Assembly (NCBI RefSeq): GCF_001721045.1
Contig: NZ_MDER01000031.1
Span: forward strand, 62,001 to 126,000
Origin: Paenibacillus nuruki
Lineage (GTDB): Bacteria; Bacillota; Bacilli; Paenibacillales; Paenibacillaceae
Direction: 5' to 3'
Length of the DNA stretch: 64,000 nt
Positions within the stretch are counted from its first letter, which is position 1; each line of letters begins with the position of its first letter. A model generated the notes under the pieces. It worked only from the letters and a program-made list of their open reading frames with translations. It was not told the origin of the DNA and made no database searches. The position numbers were made by a program, and so were the translations under genes. Shown here in pieces: positions 32,438 to 41,755 of the stretch.

Positions 32438-33705
32438 TTTTCGACGCCTTTACGAACAAGATAAGCGTTAAATACACGACCTAATGAGCGATTAAATGGA
32501 ATTAACGATTTGATTCTATTCATTTTTTGCTTCATATCTTTGACTTCTTTACGAAGACGTTCACTTTCCTGATGAAGACGATCGCGTTCTGCATAATGCT
32601 GTTCCATTCTTTTTTCTAAAGATCGCAACGTCATTCGCATTCTTAGCAATTCATCTGCTTCAGCCTTATCTTTGTATTCTTGAGACAGCGCATTCGCAAC
32701 TTCTGGTGAAGTTTCAGGTAGAACAGCCGATTGCATCTTGTACTCTGGCTCCCAGCGACAGCCGGTAGCCTCGGCGAACTGCTTCGTTTTGGCTTCAATC
32801 CACTTCATGTCTGGCTCCTCCTCAAACACGACGCCTGTAAGACGCTGTGCTTCTTCAAGCTCTGCTTCGTACCCTAACTCACGAAATAGTCTTGCACCTA
32901 GGATACGGCAGTAAGCTTCCACTTCCCGACGGTCTAGCATGGTACGCCAGTTACCGATAGACTTCATATGTGGTGTACGGTGTTCACTGAGATATGGATC
33001 ACCTACACCCATGCTATAGAACAGTTCCGACTTGGCAGAATCCATATAATCGCCGTATTTTTCGATTCCTTCTTCGTACGAAATATCTAGAAAGCGACAT
33101 ACGTTCTGCATCTGTTCTTCTGGGTGCGCAGCCATTTCTTCATACTTCAACCAGAAAGCATTTTCGTTCTTTTGAGCAAAATATTGTTGATAACGGAATA
33201 ATCCGACGGTGATATCGACCATCTTCATATTCAACGACGGGTCACTCAGCTGATCTGCCAAATTAAAATTGGGTGCAGAACGCTGATTTACTTTTTTATA
33301 AGAAGCCGCTACATCCAACGGGTTACGGAACAATCCGATCCGCTTGGACTGCGGGAATAAACGATCCAAAAATTCAAGAATGTAATAGTAGCGTGGAGAT
33401 TTATCTACGACCATATCTGCTTCACTTGTAGATAATAGTCCGTTATACACATTGGCTCCAAAGCTACGACATGCCTCATCATACACACTTTCAGGTAGAA
33501 CGCCGTCAAAGAATTGATTTAGAATAGCTGTTCCACCGTATGCTCGCTTCTCTGGTTTCTTCAAATCATATAGACTCATAAGAAACCACATTTCTTGTGC
33601 AGCATAGATACGCGTGTGATTTTGTAGCATCACTGTTGCGAGTGAGCTACCACTGCGTGGCACACAGAGAAGAAAGATGAGTTTGTTACCATTTCTTTCA
33701 ATCAT
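32434..33705 (-). CDS. PAPS-dependent sulfotransferase, first gene of the lasso operon
   Basis: 423 residues from ATG 33705 (AGGGG seven bases upstream); the open frame to 33750 is less likely. The PAPS-binding 5'-loop CVPRSGSSLATVML (PRSGSS at 16-21) and the 3'-phosphate motif GLFRNPLDVAASYKK (126-138) are complete. The core ends near residue 300. A Glu/Lys/Arg-rich coiled coil follows (about 335-395), then a basic tail. The stop overlaps the synthetase start, so the enzyme is made together with the lasso machinery. Its acceptor is unknown; Tyr19 of the lasso core, within DADLY, is the best candidate. Sulfation of a cell-surface glycan is an alternative. Confidence 0.88.
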   Translation of the reverse strand: MIERNGNKLIFLLCVPRSGSSLATVMLQNHTRIYAAQEMWFLMSLYDLKKPEKRAYGGTAILNQFFDGVLPESVYDEACRSFGANVYNGLLSTSEADMVVDKSPRYYYILEFLDRLFPQSKRIGLFRNPLDVAASYKKVNQRSAPNFNLADQLSDPSLNMKMVDITVGLFRYQQYFAQKNENAFWLKYEEMAAHPEEQMQNVCRFLDISYEEGIEKYGDYMDSAKSELFYSMGVGDPYLSEHRTPHMKSIGNWRTMLDRREVEAYCRILGARLFRELGYEAELEEAQRLTGVVFEEEPDMKWIEAKTKQFAEATGCRWEPEYKMQSAVLPETSPEVANALSQEYKDKAEADELLRMRMTLRSLEKRMEQHYAERDRLHQESERLRKEVKDMKQKMNRIKSLIPFNRSLGRVFNAYLVRKGVEK

Positions 33706-34144
33706 CCGGTTTCCCCTGCCTTCCAAAACCTCTTTCATACATGTACCCAAAAGTTATTCGTTTTGAATAACAATAATCAGCTAAGTACATTATATATTTA
33801 AAAAGAAGAATTTACATGATAAATTTTCCAATTTTGAAAAAAAGTTTAGATAATTAGCTAATATCAAATAATGTTGATACGATAAGGTTTTACGTGATTC
33901 TTAATTTATATATTTTACATTTTGACTATTAGATAATGGAAAAACCTTGTCAGAACGCGAAAAAATCTGCATTCGCACTTTTGCGAGGAATGCAGATTTT
34001 TTCATTTTTTTCTTTAATTAAATTTGCAAAAAAAGTAAAAAATAAAATATTACATTTTGGTTACAAAACCTATTTTTCTGTCATCATTTAGTATATTTAT
34101 CCCATTAAAGGAACATTTATTCCCTATTTTGGATCATTTAAATT
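33706..34144. other. Intergenic region upstream of the lasso operon
   Basis: About 440 very AT-rich bases. It holds the lasso operon promoter, for which the best -10 is TATAAT on the minus strand at 33789-33794 with only a weak -35. It also holds a terminator (33960-34002) for the surface nuclease gene. I see no ORF with coding character. Confidence 0.5.
33960..34002. terminator. Bidirectional terminator
   Basis: AAAAAATCTGCATTC and GAATGCAGATTTTTT form a 15-bp stem; an inner CGCA/TGCG pair extends it. T runs on both strands. It separates the lasso operon from the surface nuclease gene. Confidence 0.85.
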
Positions 34145-37100
34145 TTATTTATCTCTATTTATTTTCTGCAATATGCGACTTAACGCTACAATGCTATCAG
34201 CACGTGTTAGATTTTCTTTTGGCTGAAATTGTTGGGACGGATTCCCTTTTAAAATACCTTCATTACTTATCCGTTGTATTGCAGAACGTGACCATGAAGA
34301 AGCTTGATCTCTATCTTTAAAAGAAATGACTGGATTTGAAGACGGCTCCACTGGACTCTGACTGATAAATGATAAGGTTCTCTCCAAAATAACAGCTAGT
34401 TCTTCACGTGTCACTGCTGATTGTGGACGGAACGTACCTTTAGCATCACCCAACATCAATCCTGCTTTAACAGCTGTATTTACAGAATCAGAATACCAAG
34501 CTGTAGACTTCACATCAGTAAAGGGAGTTTGCGAAGTAGAAGTATTCATTTGGGCTAAACCTAGTATTCTAGTTAATAATGTCGCCAGTTCAGCACGTGT
34601 AACCATACGCGCAGGTTCGAACTGATTATGCCCTGTGCCTGTGACAATCATCCGATCAACAAATGATTGAATATCGGCTTGTGCCCAGTGACCGGATATA
34701 TCTTTTAATAAAGACTCACTTCGATTGAGAATCAGATACGTACTATTGCTACGGCTATAGATTGTTACTTCTCCATTAGCAATTGTAAATGGAACAGGTG
34801 TATATGAAATGTTTCCATTAACAGCTGATTCGGCGCGCACAACAGCGAGACGATTAGCGGCATTCACATTGGAACTGATGATCGAACGTTTGATATATTG
34901 ATCAAATGACTGCATAGAACGTTTATTGTTCTGCCCATCTAAAATATATCCGTCAAAATCAACAGCTGTACGTACATCATAACCAGCTTGTTTTGCTTGA
35001 TTGACTGCTGGACTAGCATTAGATAGATCTAGAATAAACTTCTCATTTGGAGCTAATGTCTGTTGCTCAATCATCGAGACAGGTAATTCATACGTACCGA
35101 TCGGTGTAGATAGGATAATCTGATCGATTGTCGTTTGAGTGGTTAACGATTGTTGTACAGCAGCTTCCCACTGCAATTGATACGTAGTAGCTGCTTGATC
35201 TCCTTTGAGCGAAAGACGTAATGTATTGGCTCCATCGGTACGATTTAGCATATCTTTGAGCATCGTCGCTGTTAATGTTGTAGAAGCTACGACAGTATTA
35301 TTAGTGTTTGTATTCACTGTAGTAGGCATGCTCCAGCTGGCTATGGCTCGATTAGTAGATAGCCCTTCATATTCAGGTACAGTCGGGATTGCTGGTAAAG
35401 TAGGATTATCAGTAGAAGGATTAGTTGTTCCTGATCCTCCGCTATTATTTCCACTGCTGTTATCGGATCCTGGTCTTGTTTTATCATCTTTGTCTGAATC
35501 TTTTTTGCCAAAATCGATTCTAGCTAATAATGGATCATGATCACTTACTCTTCCATCGGCTTCCATAAAATCAGAATTGATATGCACAATGTCTAATTGA
35601 GCACGGTTAGCGATCTTTGAAGTCATTAGAATATGATCCAGTGTCTGCGAATTGCCTTCATATACATAGGAGTAACGTTCATTAGCTGGTAATGTATCTA
35701 CAAGGTTGGTTAACTCTTTTCCTTTTAACACATCAAGTGTATTGGAAAATTGAAAATCATTAAAATCCCCTAACAATACAATATTAGCTTGACTGTTTTG
35801 AGCCAGTGTCTGCTTTACAAATTGATTTAATAGACTTGCTTGCTTGGCACGTTGAATTTCACTACTACGTAAAGGTGGCTGAATACTACCATATAATGCC
35901 TGATCTCCACCTTTAGAGTTGAAATGATTCGCAATAACAATGACTTGTTCTCCATTAAATACAAATTGAGCGGCTAATGATTTGCGTGAACTGGCAAAAG
36001 CTTCATCGCTCGGCGCAATCCGTACTGGATTATAGTTCAGTCCATTAGCTGTATAAGTGGCAGCTGTTACTGAATTACCTGCACCATTTGAAGCTACAGG
36101 TAAGCTTACTCGTTCTGGATTATACAAAAATCCTACTCGAATATTCCCACCGGGTGCACCACCGTCTTGCTGATCTTGTGGAGATATACTGGCATATTGA
36201 TAGGTCGGTCCACCAGCAAGCTGAATATCTTTGATCAATGCACCAAAGCTCTGACTCGCATCTGTTGTGCCATCATTGGTCTCTCCATTATTATCTTGAA
36301 CTTCCATCAATCCTAGAATATCAGGATTACGAAGATGGTTGACAACATCATCTGCAATTCGTGCTGTTTTTTCTTGATCTTTGGGATTATTCCAAAAGTT
36401 CTCTACATTAAAAGAAGCGATCGTTAACTGTTTACTTCCACTTTGAAGAGTAGACACTTCACGTTGCAATCCATTATCGATCACAGGTGGTAATGCTCCT
36501 TCAGGTAATACTTTAAAATTGCTATAACTATAACTCATAATTCCGTTTAGGGCTCCAGCAAATTGATCACCTGTACTCACCGTTTGCGTAGGCTTCGCAC
36601 TAATGAGCAATCGTTTGGCATTCCATTGATTGTTATCGATCACAAGTCCGCCTGCTGGCGTCACGAGCGGAGAAGATTTCAAATCTACAGTGACAGGAAT
36701 CTCATACGTATATGGCCCTATAATAGATGCATCATTTAACTGAATCCGCATCCCTTCTAGACTCTCATAAAAATCAATACTATATTGCGTCGGATCATAT
36801 GCTGTTAATCCGTTGCTAGCAGCAATTTGATTCGGAATACTTCGTCCTTGTTGACCTAGAATGATCGGAGCAGGTAACGGTTGATTAGAAGCTTGCAGAC
36901 GAATAGCGGATGCAACAATTTCTGTTGTGGTAAGATCAGCTGCATCTGCGTAGCCTAATTCTTGATACTCTTTAATACTTCCATCTACACTCACTTTATC
37001 GCCTACTTTTAGCCCATGAGCGGAACGATAGACTAATATGCCTTCAGAAGTGCCTTCATTTGTATCAACGTGATCATCCAATTCTTGCAGATAAAAGCTT

Positions 37101-37978
37101 GTTTTGCCTTTGACCATGGTTACGATACCTTCAACCTGCTGTACCTCTTTACCTTCATAAGGAGATCGCTGAGCAGCACCTTGAATATCATGAATACGTA
37201 ATTGCAACGGAGGTTGAATAACCGGAGGTGTCCCTCCTTCAATATCTGCTGTAGAACGTGGTATCAATTCAAATGTATTATTGTAGCGAGACATCACGCC
37301 TGTAATACGGGTATAGACTTCACCTACTTCTAACCATGGATTAGCTGTATAGATAATAAATGTACCTGTAGCATCTTTTACCGTATAATTACTACCGCTT
37401 TTGCTAACGACCGTCACATTAGGCACACTGATTAATTGAGCTTCATATGTATTTCCTGTTACAAAATCAGTACCCACCACTGTTTGCGGAGCAGGTAACT
37501 GAATCGATGCATTCGTAATATTCACTGCGCTGGCAGACGCTTCGATTTGCAATAACGCTTTATAAGCCGTTAATTTACCACGAACTTCGATTTCTTGTCC
37601 TTCCGTACCCGGTAAATTCTGTCCACGTATCACAAGACCTGCTGTTCCATCTTGAAGATAGAGGTTGCTATACCCGCTACCCGTTTCTTCTCGATACGTA
37701 ATCACTCCACGAGTAGATACAGTATCTCCTAAAGATTGAGTCCGCACCTCGTTAATCGGCATCACTGTATATACATTTTGACTCACAGTCTGACGAAGAG
37801 CATTTGTAGATACTACATTGGGATGCATTTGTTGTTGAACTACAGTATCTGATACCTGTTCACTTTGATCGGCTGCTGATGCGACATTATGACCACCAAC
37901 AGATATTCCAGACCACAATGATGTGACCAATACACTTGTAGATACCCCTATACTTATTTTCTTTTTCCACTGCACCAT
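34145..37978 (-). CDS. Surface-anchored extracellular nuclease with SLH domains
   Basis: 1277 residues. Signal peptide 1-36 (ending VASAADQ). Residues 60-480 hold several OB-fold-like modules, e.g. RGVITYREETGSGYSNLYLQD and EVEGIVTM-type strands, as in ExeM-type nucleases. An endonuclease/exonuclease/phosphatase domain covers about 510-830: IASFNVENFW, DILGLMEVQD, NHFNSKGGD, LLGDFNDFQ and SDHDPLLARI give the metal and catalytic residues. A linker with Gly/Ser/Asn, a beta-rich module and three SLH repeats (about 1090-1277; TRAELATLLTRIL, TREELAVILERTL, TRADSIVALSRIL) follow. It should digest extracellular DNA while attached to secondary wall polymer. Use for phosphate or DNA scavenging is likely. 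Confidence 0.92.
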   Translation of the reverse strand: MVQWKKKISIGVSTSVLVTSLWSGISVGGHNVASAADQSEQVSDTVVQQQMHPNVVSTNALRQTVSQNVYTVMPINEVRTQSLGDTVSTRGVITYREETGSGYSNLYLQDGTAGLVIRGQNLPGTEGQEIEVRGKLTAYKALLQIEASASAVNITNASIQLPAPQTVVGTDFVTGNTYEAQLISVPNVTVVSKSGSNYTVKDATGTFIIYTANPWLEVGEVYTRITGVMSRYNNTFELIPRSTADIEGGTPPVIQPPLQLRIHDIQGAAQRSPYEGKEVQQVEGIVTMVKGKTSFYLQELDDHVDTNEGTSEGILVYRSAHGLKVGDKVSVDGSIKEYQELGYADAADLTTTEIVASAIRLQASNQPLPAPIILGQQGRSIPNQIAASNGLTAYDPTQYSIDFYESLEGMRIQLNDASIIGPYTYEIPVTVDLKSSPLVTPAGGLVIDNNQWNAKRLLISAKPTQTVSTGDQFAGALNGIMSYSYSNFKVLPEGALPPVIDNGLQREVSTLQSGSKQLTIASFNVENFWNNPKDQEKTARIADDVVNHLRNPDILGLMEVQDNNGETNDGTTDASQSFGALIKDIQLAGGPTYQYASISPQDQQDGGAPGGNIRVGFLYNPERVSLPVASNGAGNSVTAATYTANGLNYNPVRIAPSDEAFASSRKSLAAQFVFNGEQVIVIANHFNSKGGDQALYGSIQPPLRSSEIQRAKQASLLNQFVKQTLAQNSQANIVLLGDFNDFQFSNTLDVLKGKELTNLVDTLPANERYSYVYEGNSQTLDHILMTSKIANRAQLDIVHINSDFMEADGRVSDHDPLLARIDFGKKDSDKDDKTRPGSDNSSGNNSGGSGTTNPSTDNPTLPAIPTVPEYEGLSTNRAIASWSMPTTVNTNTNNTVVASTTLTATMLKDMLNRTDGANTLRLSLKGDQAATTYQLQWEAAVQQSLTTQTTIDQIILSTPIGTYELPVSMIEQQTLAPNEKFILDLSNASPAVNQAKQAGYDVRTAVDFDGYILDGQNNKRSMQSFDQYIKRSIISSNVNAANRLAVVRAESAVNGNISYTPVPFTIANGEVTIYSRSNSTYLILNRSESLLKDISGHWAQADIQSFVDRMIVTGTGHNQFEPARMVTRAELATLLTRILGLAQMNTSTSQTPFTDVKSTAWYSDSVNTAVKAGLMLGDAKGTFRPQSAVTREELAVILERTLSFISQSPVEPSSNPVISFKDRDQASSWSRSAIQRISNEGILKGNPSQQFQPKENLTRADSIVALSRILQKINRDK

Positions 37979-38221
37979 ACACTATATTCCCCATTTCGTT
38001 TGTTAAAATTCTATGTACTACACTAAATTATCATAAAAGGATAAAGAATAATTCATTTAAATGTAAAATCAATATATTTATAGCGTGCACTTCCTTATTT
38101 TTATTTGTCGGATCATTTGTAACCTTCTGGAATTTATAGTATATTTATTTATAAAGTAAACGATATCTATTATTAAAATTATATTTTATAGGTATCAAAG
38201 ATGCTTTAAGGAGGAATACAA

Positions 38222-38935
38222 ATGAATGTGCCACGGACAACACGCAAATGGAGCACAGCCAGTCTGTTGATTGTACTCGGTCTATTGGTATTTGCTTTAC
38301 CAGCTTCAGCAGCATGGAACGATACCTATAAAGGATATGCCACTTACACAGGATCAGGATATTCAGGTGGAGCTGTTTTACTTGACCCTATTCCTTCCAC
38401 TGCCTACATTACGGCCCTTAATCCTACTCAAATGAATTATGGTGGGGTCAAAGCTGCATTAGCCGGTGCTTACTTAGAAGTGCAAGGACCACTCGGTAAA
38501 ACAACCGTCTATGTGACTGATCTTTACCCTGAAGGACCTAGCGGAGCTTTAGATTTATCACACAATGCCTTTGCAGCAATCGGAGATATGTCTAAAGGCA
38601 AAATCGATATTCAATGGAAAGTAGTTAAAGCGCCAATTACAGGTAACTTTAGCTATCGGATCAAAGAAGGAAGTAGCCAGTGGTGGGCGGCTATTCAAGT
38701 TCGCAATCACAAATACCCTGTCATGAAATTTGAATATGAAAAAGCAGGTCAATGGATCAGCTTACCCAAAACAGATTACAACCATTTTGTCGGTGAGCAA
38801 ATGGGGAATCAACCTCTAAACGTACGTATAACCGATATCCGTGGCAAAGTTGTAACTGATACCTTACAAGCATTGCCTAGCGAAGCGACATCTAGCCCTT
38901 ATATCGTAGCGGGTAAAGCTCAATTTCCTGATTGA
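38222..38935 (+). CDS. Bacterial expansin (YoaJ/EXLX1-like)
   Basis: 237 residues; signal peptide ends PASAAW. Domain 1 is the double-psi beta barrel: YKGYATYTGSGYSGGAVLLDPI, then TTVYVTDLYPEG with the conserved Asp, and ALDLSHNAFAAIGDM. Domain 2 is the CBM63 cellulose-binding module with the aromatic face residues SSQWWAAIQVRNHKYPV and Tyr/Phe nearby. It closely matches my memory of the Bacillus subtilis protein along the whole length. Such proteins loosen plant cell walls without hydrolysis and help root colonisation. RBS AAGGAGG. It is a single-gene unit, divergent from the surface nuclease gene. Confidence 0.95.
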   Translation: MNVPRTTRKWSTASLLIVLGLLVFALPASAAWNDTYKGYATYTGSGYSGGAVLLDPIPSTAYITALNPTQMNYGGVKAALAGAYLEVQGPLGKTTVYVTDLYPEGPSGALDLSHNAFAAIGDMSKGKIDIQWKVVKAPITGNFSYRIKEGSSQWWAAIQVRNHKYPVMKFEYEKAGQWISLPKTDYNHFVGEQMGNQPLNVRITDIRGKVVTDTLQALPSEATSSPYIVAGKAQFPD

Positions 38936-38942
38936 TCTTTGG

Positions 38943-38997
38943 CAAAAAAATAAGCGCAGGAATGACCGCCTGTAAAGGAGATCATCACTGCGCTTAA
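38943..38997 (-). terminator. Terminator of the aldo/keto reductase gene
   Basis: TAAGCGCAG (38951-38959) with CTGCGCTTA (38989-38997) around a long loop, and TTTTTTT on the minus strand after the stem. It may also serve the convergent expansin gene. Confidence 0.6.
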
Positions 38998-39014
38998 TAA
39001 TAATTGAACCAAAT

Positions 39015-39995
39015 TTAAGGTAATAATGTTCCGCGTGCACTTACATATAAAGTATACCATTCATCCCGTGTCATCAGGCTTGCTTGACGTTCTGCATCTG
39101 CACAAGCTTTGATGCGTTCTGGATTAGATGTACCAATAATCGGTTGAATCATAGCTGGATGATACATTAACCATCCTAATACTATCGCTTCTGCTGTCGT
39201 TTCTTTGTCTGCTGCCATTTGTTGTACCAATTGAGCTGTTTGTTGAATATGTTTAGGCTCATCTTTGATATCACGGCCAGAGAATTTACCTTGTGCTAAT
39301 GGACTCCAAGCTTGCAATTGAATATCTTCTGTCCGGCAGTATTCCATTAATCCTTCAGCAAAGTTCACTTCTGTACCTGCTTGTTGATTCACATGCACCA
39401 CATGATCCACAAAATGAAGATGATTCAGACTCATTTCCAATTGATTGACCGCGAAGGAATCAGGAATCGCTTGTTGCAAAAATTTGATCTGAGAAGCGCT
39501 CATGTTGGATACACCAAAATAACGTACTTTACCTGAAGATTTTAATTTGGCAAAAGCTTCTGCCACTTCTTCTGGTTCAACCAATGGATCAGGACGATGT
39601 AACAACAATACATCTAGATAATCAATGCCCAAGCGCTCCAAATTACCATCGACGGAATGAAGAATATGCTCTTTCGAAAAGTTAAATCGACCCGGTAGAT
39701 CGCCTTCACCCAATTGAATACCACATTTAGATTGAATGACGATTTGTTCACGCAGATCAGGTCTAGCTTGCAGTACACGTCCAAAAACTTGCTCTGCTTT
39801 CCCTTTAGTATAGATATCAGCGTGATCGAACATCGTAATTCCGATCGATAAAGCCGCTTCAACTGCTGCTTCCGCTTCTTTCACATGTTGCTCTGTAAAA
39901 GGTTCTGCATCCCAGCCTCCACCAAACGGCATACACCCTAAGGCAAGACGGCTATTTGAAATTCCACGTTTAGCAAGTGGCATTACTTTAGTCAT
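39015..39995 (-). CDS. Aldo/keto reductase
   Basis: 326 residues, starting at ATG 39995 after AGGAGGAAC; the frame to 40034 has no other site. It is a TIM-barrel NADPH-dependent oxidoreductase of the YdhF-like branch. The catalytic Asp and Tyr are in TMFDHADIYTKGKAEQVFG, the Lys in IVIQSKCGI and the His in DVLLLHRPDPL. NADPH-binding residues PIIGTSNPERIKAC are at the end. Immediately before its ribosome site lies a cre-like element, suggesting carbon catabolite control. The natural substrate is not clear. Confidence 0.9.
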   Translation of the reverse strand: MTKVMPLAKRGISNSRLALGCMPFGGGWDAEPFTEQHVKEAEAAVEAALSIGITMFDHADIYTKGKAEQVFGRVLQARPDLREQIVIQSKCGIQLGEGDLPGRFNFSKEHILHSVDGNLERLGIDYLDVLLLHRPDPLVEPEEVAEAFAKLKSSGKVRYFGVSNMSASQIKFLQQAIPDSFAVNQLEMSLNHLHFVDHVVHVNQQAGTEVNFAEGLMEYCRTEDIQLQAWSPLAQGKFSGRDIKDEPKHIQQTAQLVQQMAADKETTAEAIVLGWLMYHPAMIQPIIGTSNPERIKACADAERQASLMTRDEWYTLYVSARGTLLP

Positions 39996-40016
39996 TTTTA
40001 TGTTCCTCCTATCAAA

Positions 40017-40030
40017 TGATAGCGCTTTTA
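40017..40030 (-). promoter_or_regulatory. cre-like/LacI-type operator
   Basis: TGATAGCGCTTTTA matches the cre consensus TGWAARCGYTWNCW at 12 of 14 positions. It lies just upstream of the aldo/keto reductase ribosome site, where binding would block expression. The first 11 bases are identical to those of the element at 55411. Confidence 0.5.
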
Positions 40031-40109
40031 ACACATCTATACTCTCATACTTGTGATGCTAAATACAATAGCAATCTCTTCTGATCGTCCCTATGATATG
40101 CAAAGATAT

Positions 40110-40150
40110 GCAAAAAAGAAGAGATTCTAAAAGCGAATCCCTTCTTTTGC
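40110..40150 (-). terminator. Terminator of the discoidin-like protein gene
   Basis: GCAAAAAAGAAGAGATTC and GAATCCCTTCTTTTGC form a long stem; T-rich tail on the minus strand. Confidence 0.8.
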
Positions 40151-40177
40151 TTACCATCTATGCTATTGTTATTTAAT

Positions 40178-41158
40178 TTATTGGAATAGTTCAAATTCAC
40201 TTACAGCTACTGTAGAAGGTCCTGAATTACGATCAAAAATCACTTTGTACGTCTTGTAAGCTTTGGTATTGTCTATTTCGTAGACTTTTTTCTGACCGAC
40301 TTCCCAGCGATAAGAAGATTTAACATCATGCAAGACTTCTTCCCACTGTTCACCATCGTTACTACCTACCAGTGTCCAAAACACAGGAGCAGTCGATTTG
40401 TTCGCCAGTGTTAATGAATACCCTTTAACAACTTGAGGAGCATCAAACGTATATTGAAGTGTTGCATCTATAAAGTTATCGTTGTCTGATTCCCAGTAAC
40501 TATCTGATCCTGTATTATGATCAAATGCTTTCCATGCTGTATCTTCATTCACTGAAGCATATGCTCCACCTTCGACAGATACCATAGAGTTAGCGGCAGG
40601 TACCAGATTCGCATTATCTCCAAATTCGTATAATTCTAATTCGCTAACGGCTACAGATGATCCACCGTTGTTGGAAGAAATAAATAGAGCGTATGCTGTA
40701 TAAGCTGTATCATTAGAAATCGTATACGACTTGGTCTGACCTGGTTGCCACTGAGTCTGATTCGACTGTTCGTCTAGCACAAGCCAGTTCTTACCGATCT
40801 TACCTGCTAACTGCCATTTTTTTGGTGCTTCAGATGTATCGTACGTATCTGCTTGCACTGTATATTGAGTGATTACTTTTTTAGTGTTAAATTGATAAAT
40901 CAACTGAGAGGATGAACCAGCAGGAGCTTTCCATGTGCTTTCTGGAGTAGAATTATCGTCAAATGCTTTCCATGCTTCATGACCAACTTCTTCAGCACTT
41001 GCACTTGCTGTACCATTTGTTCCAGTATTTGAACTTAATACAGGTACTACATCATTGCTGTAATTTAGCGCATGTGCCGTTCCGCCTTGATATACAGTCC
41101 CCATCAATAATGCACCAAGTAATACCGCACCCGTTTTTTTCAATTTAAGCAATCCCAT
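40178..41158 (-). CDS. Secreted protein with two discoidin-like (F5/8 type C) domains
   Basis: 326 residues with a signal peptide (cleavage after GGTAHA). Two similar beta-sandwich modules follow, about residues 42-180 and 188-326. The repeated phrases are EAWKAFDDNSTPESTWKAPAG and TAWKAFDHNTGSDSYWESDND, each followed by an LQYTF/LIYQF strand, KKWQLAGK or FWTLVGSNDG, and the ending VAVSELELYEF or VAVSEFELFQ. These modules bind carbohydrates or cell surfaces. There is no enzyme domain or anchor, so it is probably a free binding protein. RBS AAGGGGAG. Single-gene unit with its own terminator. Confidence 0.85.
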   Translation of the reverse strand: MGLLKLKKTGAVLLGALLMGTVYQGGTAHALNYSNDVVPVLSSNTGTNGTASASAEEVGHEAWKAFDDNSTPESTWKAPAGSSSQLIYQFNTKKVITQYTVQADTYDTSEAPKKWQLAGKIGKNWLVLDEQSNQTQWQPGQTKSYTISNDTAYTAYALFISSNNGGSSVAVSELELYEFGDNANLVPAANSMVSVEGGAYASVNEDTAWKAFDHNTGSDSYWESDNDNFIDATLQYTFDAPQVVKGYSLTLANKSTAPVFWTLVGSNDGEQWEEVLHDVKSSYRWEVGQKKVYEIDNTKAYKTYKVIFDRNSGPSTVAVSEFELFQ

Positions 41159-41755
41159 TGTTCAATCTCCCCTTTAAAATATTAGTCTTACGTGGGATAG
41201 CTAGACGTAGAAATGATCTATTCAGAATACTGGTAGTACACAGTTCTGCGGGCTGTGCATAGAGTACAATTATTGTTTAGAATCTACTTCTTTGTTTCCC
41301 CCAAAAAACGATCCGTTGGACATCTAATTAAGTTACATATTCATAAGTGGTTAATAACCGTTTTTCCAAACTTTGACACATTTATCATAAAAAAAGTTTT
41401 TATAGTCAAATTTTACTAGGTAATAAGTAATTAAAACATAGTGTTATTGAATACAAATTTGTCTGTACTCCTCCTTTCTTACCCCATTTAGAATACAACT
41501 AATAAATAAGACATAGTACTTGTGGCGTCTATTATTATATTATGTAGTTTGTATATTACTACCAAATAACCACTATTTACTAATTAACTTATTAAGATGT
41601 TGACGCTTTATTCTATAGTCAGTGCGAACACTTTTGCAATACTTTTTTTGGAAAAAATAGGGATTTGATTCTTTTGACTCATATAAGAAGACCAAAAAAG
41701 GATATTCTACATAAGTAGAATATCCTTCTTCTGATAACTATTTATTGAGCAACTA
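41159..41755. other. Long AT-rich intergenic region
   Basis: About 600 bases between two minus-strand genes. It contains the terminator at 41692-41727 and should hold the promoter of the discoidin-like gene. A short inverted repeat CACAG/CTGTG lies at about 41250-41268. I see no coding frame or recognisable RNA. Confidence 0.5.
41692..41727 (-). terminator. Terminator of the stalk-domain lipoprotein gene
   Basis: AAGGATATTCTAC and GTAGAATATCCTT, perfect 13-bp stem with a four-base loop, TTTTTT on the minus strand. Confidence 0.92.
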
